Source: JAVKLU01 sp031538895 (GTDB lineage Bacteria > Pseudomonadota > Gammaproteobacteria > Burkholderiales > Burkholderiaceae). From it: 13,935 bases of DNA. Below the pieces are notes generated by a model. It was not told where the DNA came from, ran no database searches, and saw nothing but the letters and a program-made list of their open reading frames with translations. The stretch covers positions 1-13,935 of the forward strand of contig JAVKLU010000005.1 in assembly GCA_031538895.1 (NCBI GenBank), given 5' to 3'. A program made the translations under genes and the position numbers. The first letter of the stretch is position 1; every line of letters begins with the position of its first letter. This document shows, piece by piece, positions 1-6,559 of the stretch.

Positions 1-63
1 ACGGTATTCAAATCGCCCTTAAAAATGACTTGGGTATCCCGCTTTCAATTAAATTCGTCAAAA

Positions 64-1047
64 ATGACCGTTAAGACTTCATCAGATGTTTCGCCATTAT
101 CAATTTTTCAAAAAATTATTTTTGTGATGCAACACTCGTACACAGATGGAAATGTCTTTCATTTTTGTAAACGCTACGTCCGTTTGTTTTTTGTTTTGTT
201 ATTTCAATGGCGTCAATTTCGTTTGTTCGATCTCCAAATCTCCGCTCACGCATTGGCCTTGAACTTAGCGCCCAACTTATTGTTTCGTCCCATTCGTCCT
301 TATTTATATGCGCCGCTGGGTTTTGAACAGCGCGCCTTGGCAGTGATTCAACATTTTGATTTTTTAGAAAATTTATTCATCAATAAGGCGGTGTATACGC
401 GCTTTATGCAGCAAATTTATACCGGACAAATTGAGCTGGCACAGTGGGAATTGGCGGGCGATCAGCTCTCAATACGTTTAGCGGCATCGAGTGGTTTAGA
501 TCGCGAAGGCGAACTCAGTCTGATTGCCTATTTGAATAACGAGAGAATTTTATCGTCGTCATTTTCGATTGTGCGTTCCGATTTTTTAGCGACGCCATTG
601 CCGCACAGCGCTGCGCATATTGTGTTTATTGGATGTTTGAAAGGGCATCCCGGCCAACGTGATGCGATACGTGCGGTGACTAAAAAAATTCATGGTCTAC
701 GCCCTCGGACTTTATTGATTTTGGCGCATCAGGCTTTGTTAAATACTTGGTTAGGTTCGAATAATGTGATTCTGGGTGTCGGTGCAAAAGGCCATTTCAG
801 CGCGCGTTATGCCCGTATGCAAAAACGCGTGCAAGTGAATTATGATGAATTTTGGTTAGAGTTGGGCAGCACCGAAATTGAGCAAGGTTTATTTTTATTG
901 CCGACTTTGCCACAACATAAACCGCTTGAAGAAGTCAAAAGTAATAAACGCGCAGAAACCCTGCGCCGTCGTGAGTTTGAAACGGATTTATTGGGTCAAA
1001 TTACTGCCGCCGCGCATCGCTTGCTTGATCCGGCAAGGGGACTTTGA
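64..1047 (+). CDS. VirK/YbjX family protein (DUF535)
   Basis: The product resembles the DUF535 family (VirK of Shigella, YbjX of E. coli), whose biochemical role is unknown; members have been linked to virulence and to resistance to membrane-active agents. The family core is clear in the C-terminal half: an FIGCLKG segment, then IRAVTKKIHGLRPRTLL, a GVGAKGHF stretch and the closing NYDEFWLELGS block. No signal peptide or convincing membrane helix is seen. The start is uncertain. ATG 64 gives 327 residues, close to the family's usual length of about 320, and keeps the N-terminal LSIFQKIIFVM and RYVRLFFVLL segment that family members have. ATG 25 (340 residues) and ATG 127 (306) are alternatives; none has a Shine-Dalgarno sequence, and the frame is open to base 1, so the gene may begin outside the window. 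It ends just before the leucine leader. The family call is secure, the start is not. Confidence 0.85.
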   Translation: MTVKTSSDVSPLSIFQKIIFVMQHSYTDGNVFHFCKRYVRLFFVLLFQWRQFRLFDLQISAHALALNLAPNLLFRPIRPYLYAPLGFEQRALAVIQHFDFLENLFINKAVYTRFMQQIYTGQIELAQWELAGDQLSIRLAASSGLDREGELSLIAYLNNERILSSSFSIVRSDFLATPLPHSAAHIVFIGCLKGHPGQRDAIRAVTKKIHGLRPRTLLILAHQALLNTWLGSNNVILGVGAKGHFSARYARMQKRVQVNYDEFWLELGSTEIEQGLFLLPTLPQHKPLEEVKSNKRAETLRRREFETDLLGQITAAAHRLLDPARGL

Positions 1048-1081
1048 TCGCTCTCTGATTGGCCTCGTGTACACTTCGTTC

Positions 1082-1180
1082 ATGTTTTTCTTCTCCCACA
1101 TCTTACCCATTCGTTCGTGCATCTTCGCACTGACGCATTGCGGACCAATCTTGCGACTTCGACTCTTGACCTTGCGTTGA
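1082..1180 (+). CDS. Putative leucine leader peptide of the leuA attenuator
   Basis: A 32-codon ORF from ATG 1082 to TGA 1178-1180 ends in ILRLRLLTLR, so five of its last nine residues are Leu (codons TTG, CTT, CTC, TTG, TTG), with CGA arginine codons between them. Its stop codon lies inside the left arm of the stem at 1176-1186/1207-1217, and leuA follows 159 bases downstream. This is the arrangement of attenuator leader peptides, in which ribosomes stall at Leu codons when charged tRNA-Leu is scarce. GTG 1067 is an alternative in-frame start; no clear Shine-Dalgarno sequence is visible for either. The call is inferred from composition, position and RNA folding by eye. A chance ORF is possible but would not be expected to end in Leu codons at this position. 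Confidence 0.65.
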   Translation: MFFFSHILPIRSCIFALTHCGPILRLRLLTLR

Positions 1181-1330
1181 GCTTAGTTGTGATTTTTGAC
1201 TTCTCCCTAAGCTCGACAATTAGCGTTCAATAACGTGAGGAGAAGTTAAACCAGAATGAATTGATCGGTAGTACTTGCAGATCATATTCGTGACTAAATT
1301 CGTGACCCAATTCAGTTATTTATTTTTTAG
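1176..1330 (+). promoter_or_regulatory. Leucine attenuator (alternative RNA stems) upstream of leuA
   Basis: Four pairings can be read by eye. Stem A pairs 1176-1186 with 1207-1217 (11 bp, one G-U) and covers the leader stop codon. Stem B pairs 1195-1206 with 1239-1250 (12 bp, one G-U); its left arm lies in the loop of A, so A and B exclude each other. A candidate antiterminator pairs TGAATTG 1257-1263 with CAATTCA 1308-1314. A candidate terminator pairs 1291-1300 with 1309-1318 (one G-U, one A-C mismatch, 8-nt loop) and is followed by the T-rich run 1319-1328. The last two share the same 3' arm, so they also exclude each other. Stalling in the leader would open stem A and change the downstream fold. 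Which fold permits read-through is inferred, not shown. Confidence 0.6.
1286..1306. repeat. 9-bp direct repeat inside the leuA leader
   Basis: ATTCGTGAC occurs at 1286-1294 and again at 1298-1306, separated by TAA, giving a 12-bp period. It lies about 35 bp before the leuA start and overlaps the left arm and loop of the candidate terminator hairpin. It could be a protein-binding site or a small duplication; nothing else in the window carries the same word. Confidence 0.5.
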
Positions 1331-1339
1331 AGTGCAATC

Positions 1340-3040
1340 ATGTTAAAAAATCCGAACACTAAATATCGGCCGACTTATGCCGTTGATCTGCCCGACCGTC
1401 GCTGGCCCAATCAAAAAATCACCCACGCACCGATTTGGTTATCGACCGATTTGCGCGATGGCAATCAAGCCTTGTTTGAGCCCATGAATGCGCAGCGTAA
1501 ATTGGCGATGTTTCAAACTTTGATTCAAATTGGTTTTAAAGAAATTGAAGTCGGCTTTCCATCGGCATCACAAACAGATTTTGATTTTGTGCGCAAAATT
1601 ATTGATGAAAATCTGATTCCTCAAGACGTCACGATCATGGCCTTAACGCAAGCGCGCCCTGAATTGATTACACGCACAGTAGAGTCTTTGCGCGGCGCTC
1701 GACGTGCCATTGTCCACGTTTACAACGCGACTGCGCCGGTGTGGCGCGAAGTGGTTTTTAATTTGACTGTTCCTCAAATGTTGGAAATGATCAGCGCGCA
1801 AGTTGCTTTAGTTAAGCAGCTCACCGACGCTGCGCCTGAAACCGTGTGGGGACTGGAATATTCGCCTGAAGCATTTTCGATGACCGAATTGCCAGTTTCT
1901 TTAGCCGCGTGTCATGCCGCGATGGCGGCGTGGGATATTGGCCCCAATCGTCCAGTCATTTTGAATTTGCCGACGACGGTAGAAAACGCGACCCCAAATA
2001 TTTTTGCCGATCAGGTGGAATGGATGCACCGTCATTTGAATCATCGCGAACATGTCATTTTGTCGGTGCACGCGCATAACGATCGTGGCACGGGTGTGGC
2101 CGCGAGTGAGTTAGCGCAAATGGCTGGCGCAGATCGTGTGGAAGGTTGCTTGTTGGGTAATGGTGAACGCAGTGGTAACGTTGATTTGGTGACACTGGCG
2201 TTGAACTTATATACCCAAGGTATAGACCCGCAATTAGATTTTTCCGACATCAGCGCGATGGCGCGTGTGGTGGAAGAATGTACGCAAATTCCGACGCATC
2301 CGCGTCATCCCTATGTCGGGGATTTGGTTTACACCTCTTTTTCGGGTTCGCATCAAGATGCGATTAAAAAAGGATTTTTGGCGCAACAAAAAGAGGCCCT
2401 CTGGCGCGTACCTTATTTACCGATTGATCCAGCCGATTTGGGCCGTAGTTACGATTCGGTGATTCGGATTAACAGCCAATCAGGCAAAGGTGGAGTTGCA
2501 TTTTTGTTAGAGCGCGTGTATGGCGTGGTGATGCCGCGTCGCATGCAGGTTGAATTTAGCGCAGTAGTGCAAAAACACAGTGATACCTTGGGCACTGAAA
2601 TGACCGCAGATCAAATTTGGGCTTTATTTAGTCAAACTTATCTGAATTACGCGCCAAGGATTGAATACTGCGTCCATCATTTATTTGAAGCGCAAGAGGG
2701 GCCGGCGCAAGGAATTCGACTGACCGTACGAGTCAAGGGCGTGGAGTACGAAGTGCAAGGACAGGGCAATGGTCCGATTGATGCCCTGATTCATGCTTTG
2801 CAATTTTTGCCAAGCAGTGTTTTATCTTTGCGCTTTCGGGTTGATCACTATGAAGAAAAAGCCATTGGTCACGGTGCTGATGCGCGGGCTTTAGCAATTG
2901 TTGAAATGGCGGCTCAAATGCAAGACGACAGCGACGCAAAATTTACAGGCGCGCGTTTTGGTGTCGGTATTCATGAAAATATCTTGACGGCATCGGTACA
3001 TGCGATTTTGAGTGCGGTGAATCGTTTGCTGATGGCGTGA
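1340..3040 (+). CDS. leuA: 2-isopropylmalate synthase, long (type 2) form
   Basis: LeuA condenses acetyl-CoA with 2-oxoisovalerate to 2-isopropylmalate, the first committed step of leucine synthesis, in the cytosol. The 566-residue protein has the long-form N-terminus (NPNTKYRP, then APIWLSTDLRDGNQAL). The TIM-barrel catalytic domain covers roughly residues 30-310, with the R39-D40 pair, the metal-binding H244 and H246 in SVHAHNDRG and N280 in GNGERSGN. A linker region follows, then the C-terminal leucine-binding (LeuA dimer) domain from about 430 to 566, ending in GVGIHENILTASVHAILSAVNR. Length fits the type 2 family. The start is the first ATG with the family N-terminus; the ribosome site is weak (AGAG at 1329-1332) and sits right after the candidate attenuator terminator. 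Regulation is probably twofold: feedback by leucine through the C-terminal domain and attenuation upstream. A run of same-strand genes follows. Confidence 0.97.
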   Translation: MLKNPNTKYRPTYAVDLPDRRWPNQKITHAPIWLSTDLRDGNQALFEPMNAQRKLAMFQTLIQIGFKEIEVGFPSASQTDFDFVRKIIDENLIPQDVTIMALTQARPELITRTVESLRGARRAIVHVYNATAPVWREVVFNLTVPQMLEMISAQVALVKQLTDAAPETVWGLEYSPEAFSMTELPVSLAACHAAMAAWDIGPNRPVILNLPTTVENATPNIFADQVEWMHRHLNHREHVILSVHAHNDRGTGVAASELAQMAGADRVEGCLLGNGERSGNVDLVTLALNLYTQGIDPQLDFSDISAMARVVEECTQIPTHPRHPYVGDLVYTSFSGSHQDAIKKGFLAQQKEALWRVPYLPIDPADLGRSYDSVIRINSQSGKGGVAFLLERVYGVVMPRRMQVEFSAVVQKHSDTLGTEMTADQIWALFSQTYLNYAPRIEYCVHHLFEAQEGPAQGIRLTVRVKGVEYEVQGQGNGPIDALIHALQFLPSSVLSLRFRVDHYEEKAIGHGADARALAIVEMAAQMQDDSDAKFTGARFGVGIHENILTASVHAILSAVNRLLMA

Positions 3041-3108
3041 TGTATTGGTTTTGCAGGGTCTTAAAACGGGTACTACGATCATTCTCTTTTAATTTTATAC
3101 AGATGAAT

Positions 3109-3756
3109 ATGTCCAAATTAACTTTAACTACCGACAGCTTTTTTATCAGTCCCTACGCTTTAACGGTGTTTGTAGCCTTGACTGAAAAAAAACTCCCCTT
3201 TGAATTAAATACGCTGTCATTGGGTGCACGCGATCAAGCTGCCGCAAAATTCGCCGCAAGCTCTTTAACGGCGCGCGTTCCTTTGCTCGTCCATGGCGAC
3301 TTTGCCTTGACCGAATCCAGTGCGATTACAGAGTATTTGGAAGAGGTTTTTCCTGCACCGGCTTATGCCGCCTTGTATCCCAAAGATCTTGAACAGCGCG
3401 CACGGGCGCGTCAAATTCAAGCATGGCTGCGCAGTGATTTGATGCCCATCCGCGAACAACTGCCGACTGACAGTGTTTTTTATTCGCACGATTTGGCCAG
3501 AACTTTGAATGAGCAAGGTCAAAAAACGCTTGAAAAATTATTACGTTTTGTAAATGCGGTGTTAACGCCTGGTCAGCCCAATTTATTTGGTCAATGGTGT
3601 ATTGCGGATACCGATTTGGCGATGATGTTGATGCGTTTAGTGCAAAATAATATTGCGCTTCCAAGCTCAATCAAAACCTATGCCCAACAACAGTGGACCC
3701 GACCCAGCGTCGCAGAATGGGTGAATCAACCCAGAGCGCCGTATCCCGCTAATTAA
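3109..3756 (+). CDS. yfcF: Glutathione S-transferase, YfcF type
   Basis: The 215-residue protein closely resembles E. coli YfcF (214 residues), a glutathione transferase/peroxidase with a proposed role against oxidative stress. The thioredoxin-like N-terminal domain (about 1-85) carries FFISPYALTVFVAL near the active site, the cis-proline segment ARVPLL, and the glutathione-binding ESSAI motif at 69-73. The helical C-terminal domain contains the YfcF-typical block RARARQIQAWLRSDLMPIRE (residues 97-116) and GQPNLFGQWCIADTDLAMM. ATG 3109 (MSKLTL) gives the family length; ATG 3103 is two codons earlier, and neither has a clear Shine-Dalgarno sequence. A longer frame back to 3037 would add residues unlike the family. 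It lies 68 bp after leuA and 11 bp before the hydrolase gene, so co-transcription is likely. Confidence 0.93.
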   Translation: MSKLTLTTDSFFISPYALTVFVALTEKKLPFELNTLSLGARDQAAAKFAASSLTARVPLLVHGDFALTESSAITEYLEEVFPAPAYAALYPKDLEQRARARQIQAWLRSDLMPIREQLPTDSVFYSHDLARTLNEQGQKTLEKLLRFVNAVLTPGQPNLFGQWCIADTDLAMMLMRLVQNNIALPSSIKTYAQQQWTRPSVAEWVNQPRAPYPAN

Positions 3757-3767
3757 AAAGGTCCAAT

Positions 3768-4439
3768 GTGAACAACCGCACTGAACGATTTTTTTTAACG
3801 CGCCCATTTGGGCAATTGGAGTGCGCCCTTGATCGGCCGATTCAAGTTTCGGCGAGCGGGGGTTACACCGGCTTGGCTTTGATCGCGCATCCCCATCCTT
3901 TATATGGCGGCACGATGGATAACAAAGTGGCGCAAACTTTGGCGCGTTCTTTTGTCGATTTGGGTTCTCTGGTGGTGCGGATGAATTTTCGTGGTGTCGG
4001 TAAAAGCGAGGGCAGTCATGACAATGGTCATGGTGAAACTGATGATTTTTATGCGCTGTGGCGCCATTGCACAAACGCCTTTGCACCTGAGTTAAATGGC
4101 GGAACGGCGGCGCCTTTGTATCTGGCAGGATTTTCTTTTGGCGCCTTTGTGCAAGCGCAGTTCGTTCAACGATTAAGCGCGCAAGCGATTCGCCCGACGC
4201 GCATAGTCTTGGTCGGTGCACCGGCAAAAAAATGGGAAATGCCTCTGGTTCCAGTGCATACCGAATTGATACATGGTGAGCTGGATGAAACGATTCCTTT
4301 GAGTGATTTGTTTGACTGGCTGCGTCCGCAACAATTAGCCGTGACGGTGCTGCCAGGCGCCGATCATTTTTTTCATCAACGCTTGGGACAATTGCGTCAG
4401 ATCGTGGTGAATACCCCCGCGCAAGCAGCGAACATTTAA
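3768..4439 (+). CDS. Alpha/beta hydrolase, COG2945 family
   Basis: This is a cytosolic serine hydrolase of the small COG2945 group, whose substrate is unknown. Of 223 residues, the HPHPLYGGTMDNK block (41-53) forms the oxyanion-loop region typical of the group. RMNFRGVGKSEGSHDNG (71-87) follows, then the nucleophile elbow G121-F-S123-F-G125. The likely acid is D173 in HGELDETIPL and the base is H200 in GADHFFH, so the catalytic triad is intact. The start is GTG 3768: the ATG two bases earlier runs straight into a stop, and AAAAAGGT at 3756-3762 is one of the few recognisable ribosome sites in the window. It sits 11 bp after yfcF and 5 bp before xthA, which suggests one transcript. Nothing around it points to a substrate. 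Confidence 0.9.
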   Translation: MNNRTERFFLTRPFGQLECALDRPIQVSASGGYTGLALIAHPHPLYGGTMDNKVAQTLARSFVDLGSLVVRMNFRGVGKSEGSHDNGHGETDDFYALWRHCTNAFAPELNGGTAAPLYLAGFSFGAFVQAQFVQRLSAQAIRPTRIVLVGAPAKKWEMPLVPVHTELIHGELDETIPLSDLFDWLRPQQLAVTVLPGADHFFHQRLGQLRQIVVNTPAQAANI

Positions 4440-4444
4440 TCACT

Positions 4445-5236
4445 ATGAAAATTATTTCAGCCAATTTGAATGGCATTCGTTCAGCGCATAAAAAAGGTTT
4501 TTTTGATTGGCTCAAAACGATTGATCCGGATGTCGTGTGTGTGCAAGAACTCAAAGCGCAAGAACCTGATTTAAGTCCCGATATGTGCAATACCGATACT
4601 TTGCGTGGCCATTTTTATGCCGCTCAAAAAAAAGGATACAGCGGGACTGGCCTGTACAGCCGCGCGACGCCGCTGGAAGTGATTACGGGTTTTGGCACTG
4701 CCGAATTTGACAACGAAGGGCGTTATTTGGAAACCTTGCTTGATGATACTGTCGTCGGGCGTGTGCGAGTGGTGTCGTTGTACGCGCCTTCAGGATCGGC
4801 AGACGATCAACGACAAGCGTCAAAGTTTCGATTTATGGAAGTTTTTTTACCGCACTTAAAGGCTTTGATTGCTAAAGGTGATGAAGTGGTGATTTGCGGT
4901 GATTGGAATATCGCACATCAAAAAGAAGATTTAAAAAACTGGCGCGGCAATCAAAAAAATTCGGGGTTTTTGCCCGAAGAGCGCGAATGGTTGAGCGCGG
5001 TGCTGGCGCTGGGTTTGGTCGATGTGTTTCGGGTTTTGAATCCGATTGATGAACCGAAAAATCTTGATCAATACACTTGGTGGAGTAATCGTGGGCAAGC
5101 GTGGCAAAACAATGTGGGGTGGCGGATTGATTACCAGTTTGCAACTAAAGGTTTGGCGGCACGCGCGCACAAAACAGAGATTTACAAAAACCAACGTTTT
5201 TCTGATCACGCGCCATTGATTATTGATTACGCGTGA
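4445..5236 (+). CDS. xthA: Exodeoxyribonuclease III
   Basis: This is an AP endonuclease and 3'-5' exonuclease of base-excision repair, belonging to the Mg-dependent exonuclease-endonuclease-phosphatase fold. The 263 residues match the usual 255-270. Catalytic positions can be seen: N7 in SANLNG, E35 in CVQELKAQ, Y113 in LYAPSG, D153 and N155 in GDWNIAH, D229 in WRIDYQF, and the D254-H255 pair in SDHAPLI. All key residues are present. ATG 4445 begins exactly with the family's MKIISANLNGIR; there is no Shine-Dalgarno sequence, and the short 5-bp gap from the hydrolase stop suggests translational coupling. It is the last gene of the rightward run, and fabI converges on it. Confidence 0.97.
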   Translation: MKIISANLNGIRSAHKKGFFDWLKTIDPDVVCVQELKAQEPDLSPDMCNTDTLRGHFYAAQKKGYSGTGLYSRATPLEVITGFGTAEFDNEGRYLETLLDDTVVGRVRVVSLYAPSGSADDQRQASKFRFMEVFLPHLKALIAKGDEVVICGDWNIAHQKEDLKNWRGNQKNSGFLPEEREWLSAVLALGLVDVFRVLNPIDEPKNLDQYTWWSNRGQAWQNNVGWRIDYQFATKGLAARAHKTEIYKNQRFSDHAPLIIDYA

Positions 5237-5269
5237 TGTGACCAGCACGTTCACTCTTATCAAGTAGAA

Positions 5270-5313
5270 CGCAAAACAACCGCAAAACAACCGTAAAACA
5301 ACCGTAAAACGAT
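5270..5313. repeat. Tandem repeat, four copies of an 11-mer
   Basis: CGCAAAACAAC at 5270-5280 and 5281-5291, CGTAAAACAAC at 5292-5302 and a diverged copy CGTAAAACGAT at 5303-5313 stand head to tail between xthA and fabI. Read on the minus strand the units are T-rich (GTTGTTTTACG) and follow the hairpin at 5317-5336, so they may help end fabI transcripts. Otherwise they are a slippage-prone minisatellite. Confidence 0.85.
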
Positions 5314-5316
5314 AGC

Positions 5317-5336
5317 GGGGAGCTCAATGAGCCCCC
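5317..5336 (-). terminator. Hairpin between convergent xthA and fabI
   Basis: GGGG 5317-5320 and GCTC 5322-5325 pair with GAGC 5329-5332 and CCCC 5333-5336, leaving an A bulge and a 3-nt loop. On the minus strand a T-containing stretch (GCTATCGTTTTACGG) follows, so it fits a fabI terminator better than an xthA one. The T-run is interrupted and begins several bases after the stem. Just beyond it CACCATAC is repeated at 5345-5352 and 5353-5360. Confidence 0.5.
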
Positions 5337-5369
5337 TGCCATGTCACCATACCACCATACGTAAAAAAC

Positions 5370-6161
5370 TTATTCTTCCGTCGCAGAAATACCCGCGACG
5401 ACAGTCGAGAACCCCGCATCGACATAAGTAATTTCGCCTGTCACACCAGAGGCGAGGGGGGAGAGCATGAAGGCCGCGACGTTACCCACTTCTTCAATGC
5501 TGACGTTGCGGCGTAATGGGCCGTAAGTGCTGACGGTGTTAAGAATTCGGCTAAAGCCTTTAATCCCCGATGCGGCAAGCGTTTTGATCGGACCGGCCGA
5601 AATGCCGTTGACGCGCACACCTTGAGGGCCTAAGCTGGATGCGAGGTAACGTACCGAGGCTTCCAGCGAGGCTTTGGCCAGAGCCATCGTGTTATAGGCC
5701 GGAATCATTTTGACCGCGCCTAAATAGGACAAAGTTAATAAAGCAGCATCTTCTGAGAGCATCGGTCTGGCCGCTTTGGCCAAGGCGGCGAAACTGTATG
5801 AGGAAATATCGTGGGCAACGCGGAAACCTTCGCGTGAAAAACCATCTAAGAAATCACCGGCAATCGCTTCGCGAGGGGCAAAGCCGATAGAATGCACCAG
5901 ACCGTCAACTTTGTGCCAATGTTGGGACAAGTCAACAAACAGTTGATTGATTTGTTGATCGTCGGCAACGTCACATTCAAACACTAAATTGCTGCCAAAT
6001 TCTTGAGCGAATTCAGTAATGCGTTCTTTAAAGCGTTCGCCAACGTAAGTAAAGGCTAACTCGGCGCCCTCGCGTTTACATGCTTGCGCGATGCCGTAAG
6101 CGATTGATCGGTTAGACAATAATCCGGTCAGTACAATTTTGCGATTTTGAAGAAAGGCCAT
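5370..6161 (-). CDS. fabI: Enoyl-[acyl-carrier-protein] reductase (NADH)
   Basis: FabI reduces the trans-2-enoyl-ACP double bond in the last step of each fatty-acid elongation cycle and is the target of triclosan. It belongs to the short-chain dehydrogenase fold but has the divergent FabI signature. The 263 residues show the modified nucleotide loop GLLSNRSIAYGIA (13-25), the SIGFAP stretch (91-96), catalytic Tyr156 and Lys163 spaced Y-x6-K in AYNTMALAKASLEA, the family's earlier Tyr146, and the C-terminal GEITYVDAGFS. ATG 6161 gives the standard N-terminus; its upstream is T-rich and has no Shine-Dalgarno sequence. The gene is divergent from metG across a gap of about 400 bp that holds a repeat element. 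No feature suggests loss of function. Confidence 0.96.
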   Translation of the reverse strand: MAFLQNRKIVLTGLLSNRSIAYGIAQACKREGAELAFTYVGERFKERITEFAQEFGSNLVFECDVADDQQINQLFVDLSQHWHKVDGLVHSIGFAPREAIAGDFLDGFSREGFRVAHDISSYSFAALAKAARPMLSEDAALLTLSYLGAVKMIPAYNTMALAKASLEASVRYLASSLGPQGVRVNGISAGPIKTLAASGIKGFSRILNTVSTYGPLRRNVSIEEVGNVAAFMLSPLASGVTGEITYVDAGFSTVVAGISATEE

Positions 6162-6559
6162 GATGGAAAAAAATTGAAGTTAGACAATAAATAAAAACAC
6201 ATTTTGACAGCGTCGAGACAATCTGAATGAGCACCACATCGCTGAAAACAGAGGCGATACGGCGTGATTGTAAGGGCACAATTCTTTATGGGCACTTCTA
6301 ACAATTCATTTTTGCGGCGAATTGCTTTGTTGCGCAGTACGCGAAATCCTCACGTACTGTATGTACGCTCCGCTTTCTGTGTGCTGTGTGCTGTGCGCCG
6401 CGCACTTCATCCGCACATTCTGTATTTATAGAAGTGCCCTTATGACATTCTTCTGGAATAATCTGCAGTCGATTTATCCGCAGTTAATTTGCCGCATGTG
6501 ATACCTGCATAGCTCTTTTCTTCAATTTTTTATAAACGGAATTTCACTCTACCTAATTT
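6162..6559. other. fabI-metG divergent intergenic region
   Basis: This gap of about 400 bp must carry the promoters of both fabI and metG, but I cannot assign either with confidence. TATAAA at 6531-6536 could be a -10 box for metG, but no good -35 box sits at the right spacing. The middle holds the 150-bp inverted-repeat element at 6290-6439. A further GGGCAC word at 6274-6279 lies 16 bp left of the element's end and matches its terminus. No open frame of note was seen. Confidence 0.6.
6290..6439. mobile_element. 150-bp MITE-like element with 11-bp terminal inverted repeats
   Basis: GGGCACTTCTA at 6290-6300 is the exact reverse complement of TAGAAGTGCCC at 6429-6439. TTAT stands directly outside both ends (6286-6289 and 6440-6443), as a 4-bp target duplication would. 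There is no coding capacity. Inside, CAGTACG 6335-6341 pairs with CGTACTG 6353-6359, the latter also lies in CGTACTGTATGTACG (6353-6367), and CTGTGTG is repeated at 6377-6383 and 6384-6390 with a variant at 6391-6397. These features fit a non-autonomous transposable or structured repeat element. I have a vague impression of similar sequence in other Burkholderiales intergenic regions, but this is unverified. No second copy occurs in this window. Confidence 0.65.

Noticed and set aside
878..1081. Upstream extension of the leader-peptide frame into the DUF535 gene
   Set aside because: It overlaps the well-supported DUF535 coding sequence out of frame; only the part from ATG 1082 has the leader-like composition and position.
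3037..3102. Earlier start for the glutathione transferase
   Set aside because: It would overlap the leuA stop and add over 20 residues absent from the YfcF family; ATG 3109 restores the usual N-terminus and length.
3667..4590. A 307-codon open frame on the minus strand
   Set aside because: It lies opposite the alpha/beta hydrolase gene, which has intact catalytic motifs; the antisense translation shows no recognisable domain and has low-complexity His/Pro/Ser-rich composition.
5270..5313. CRISPR array
   Set aside because: Units are 11 bp, directly adjacent with no spacers, and no cas genes are present.
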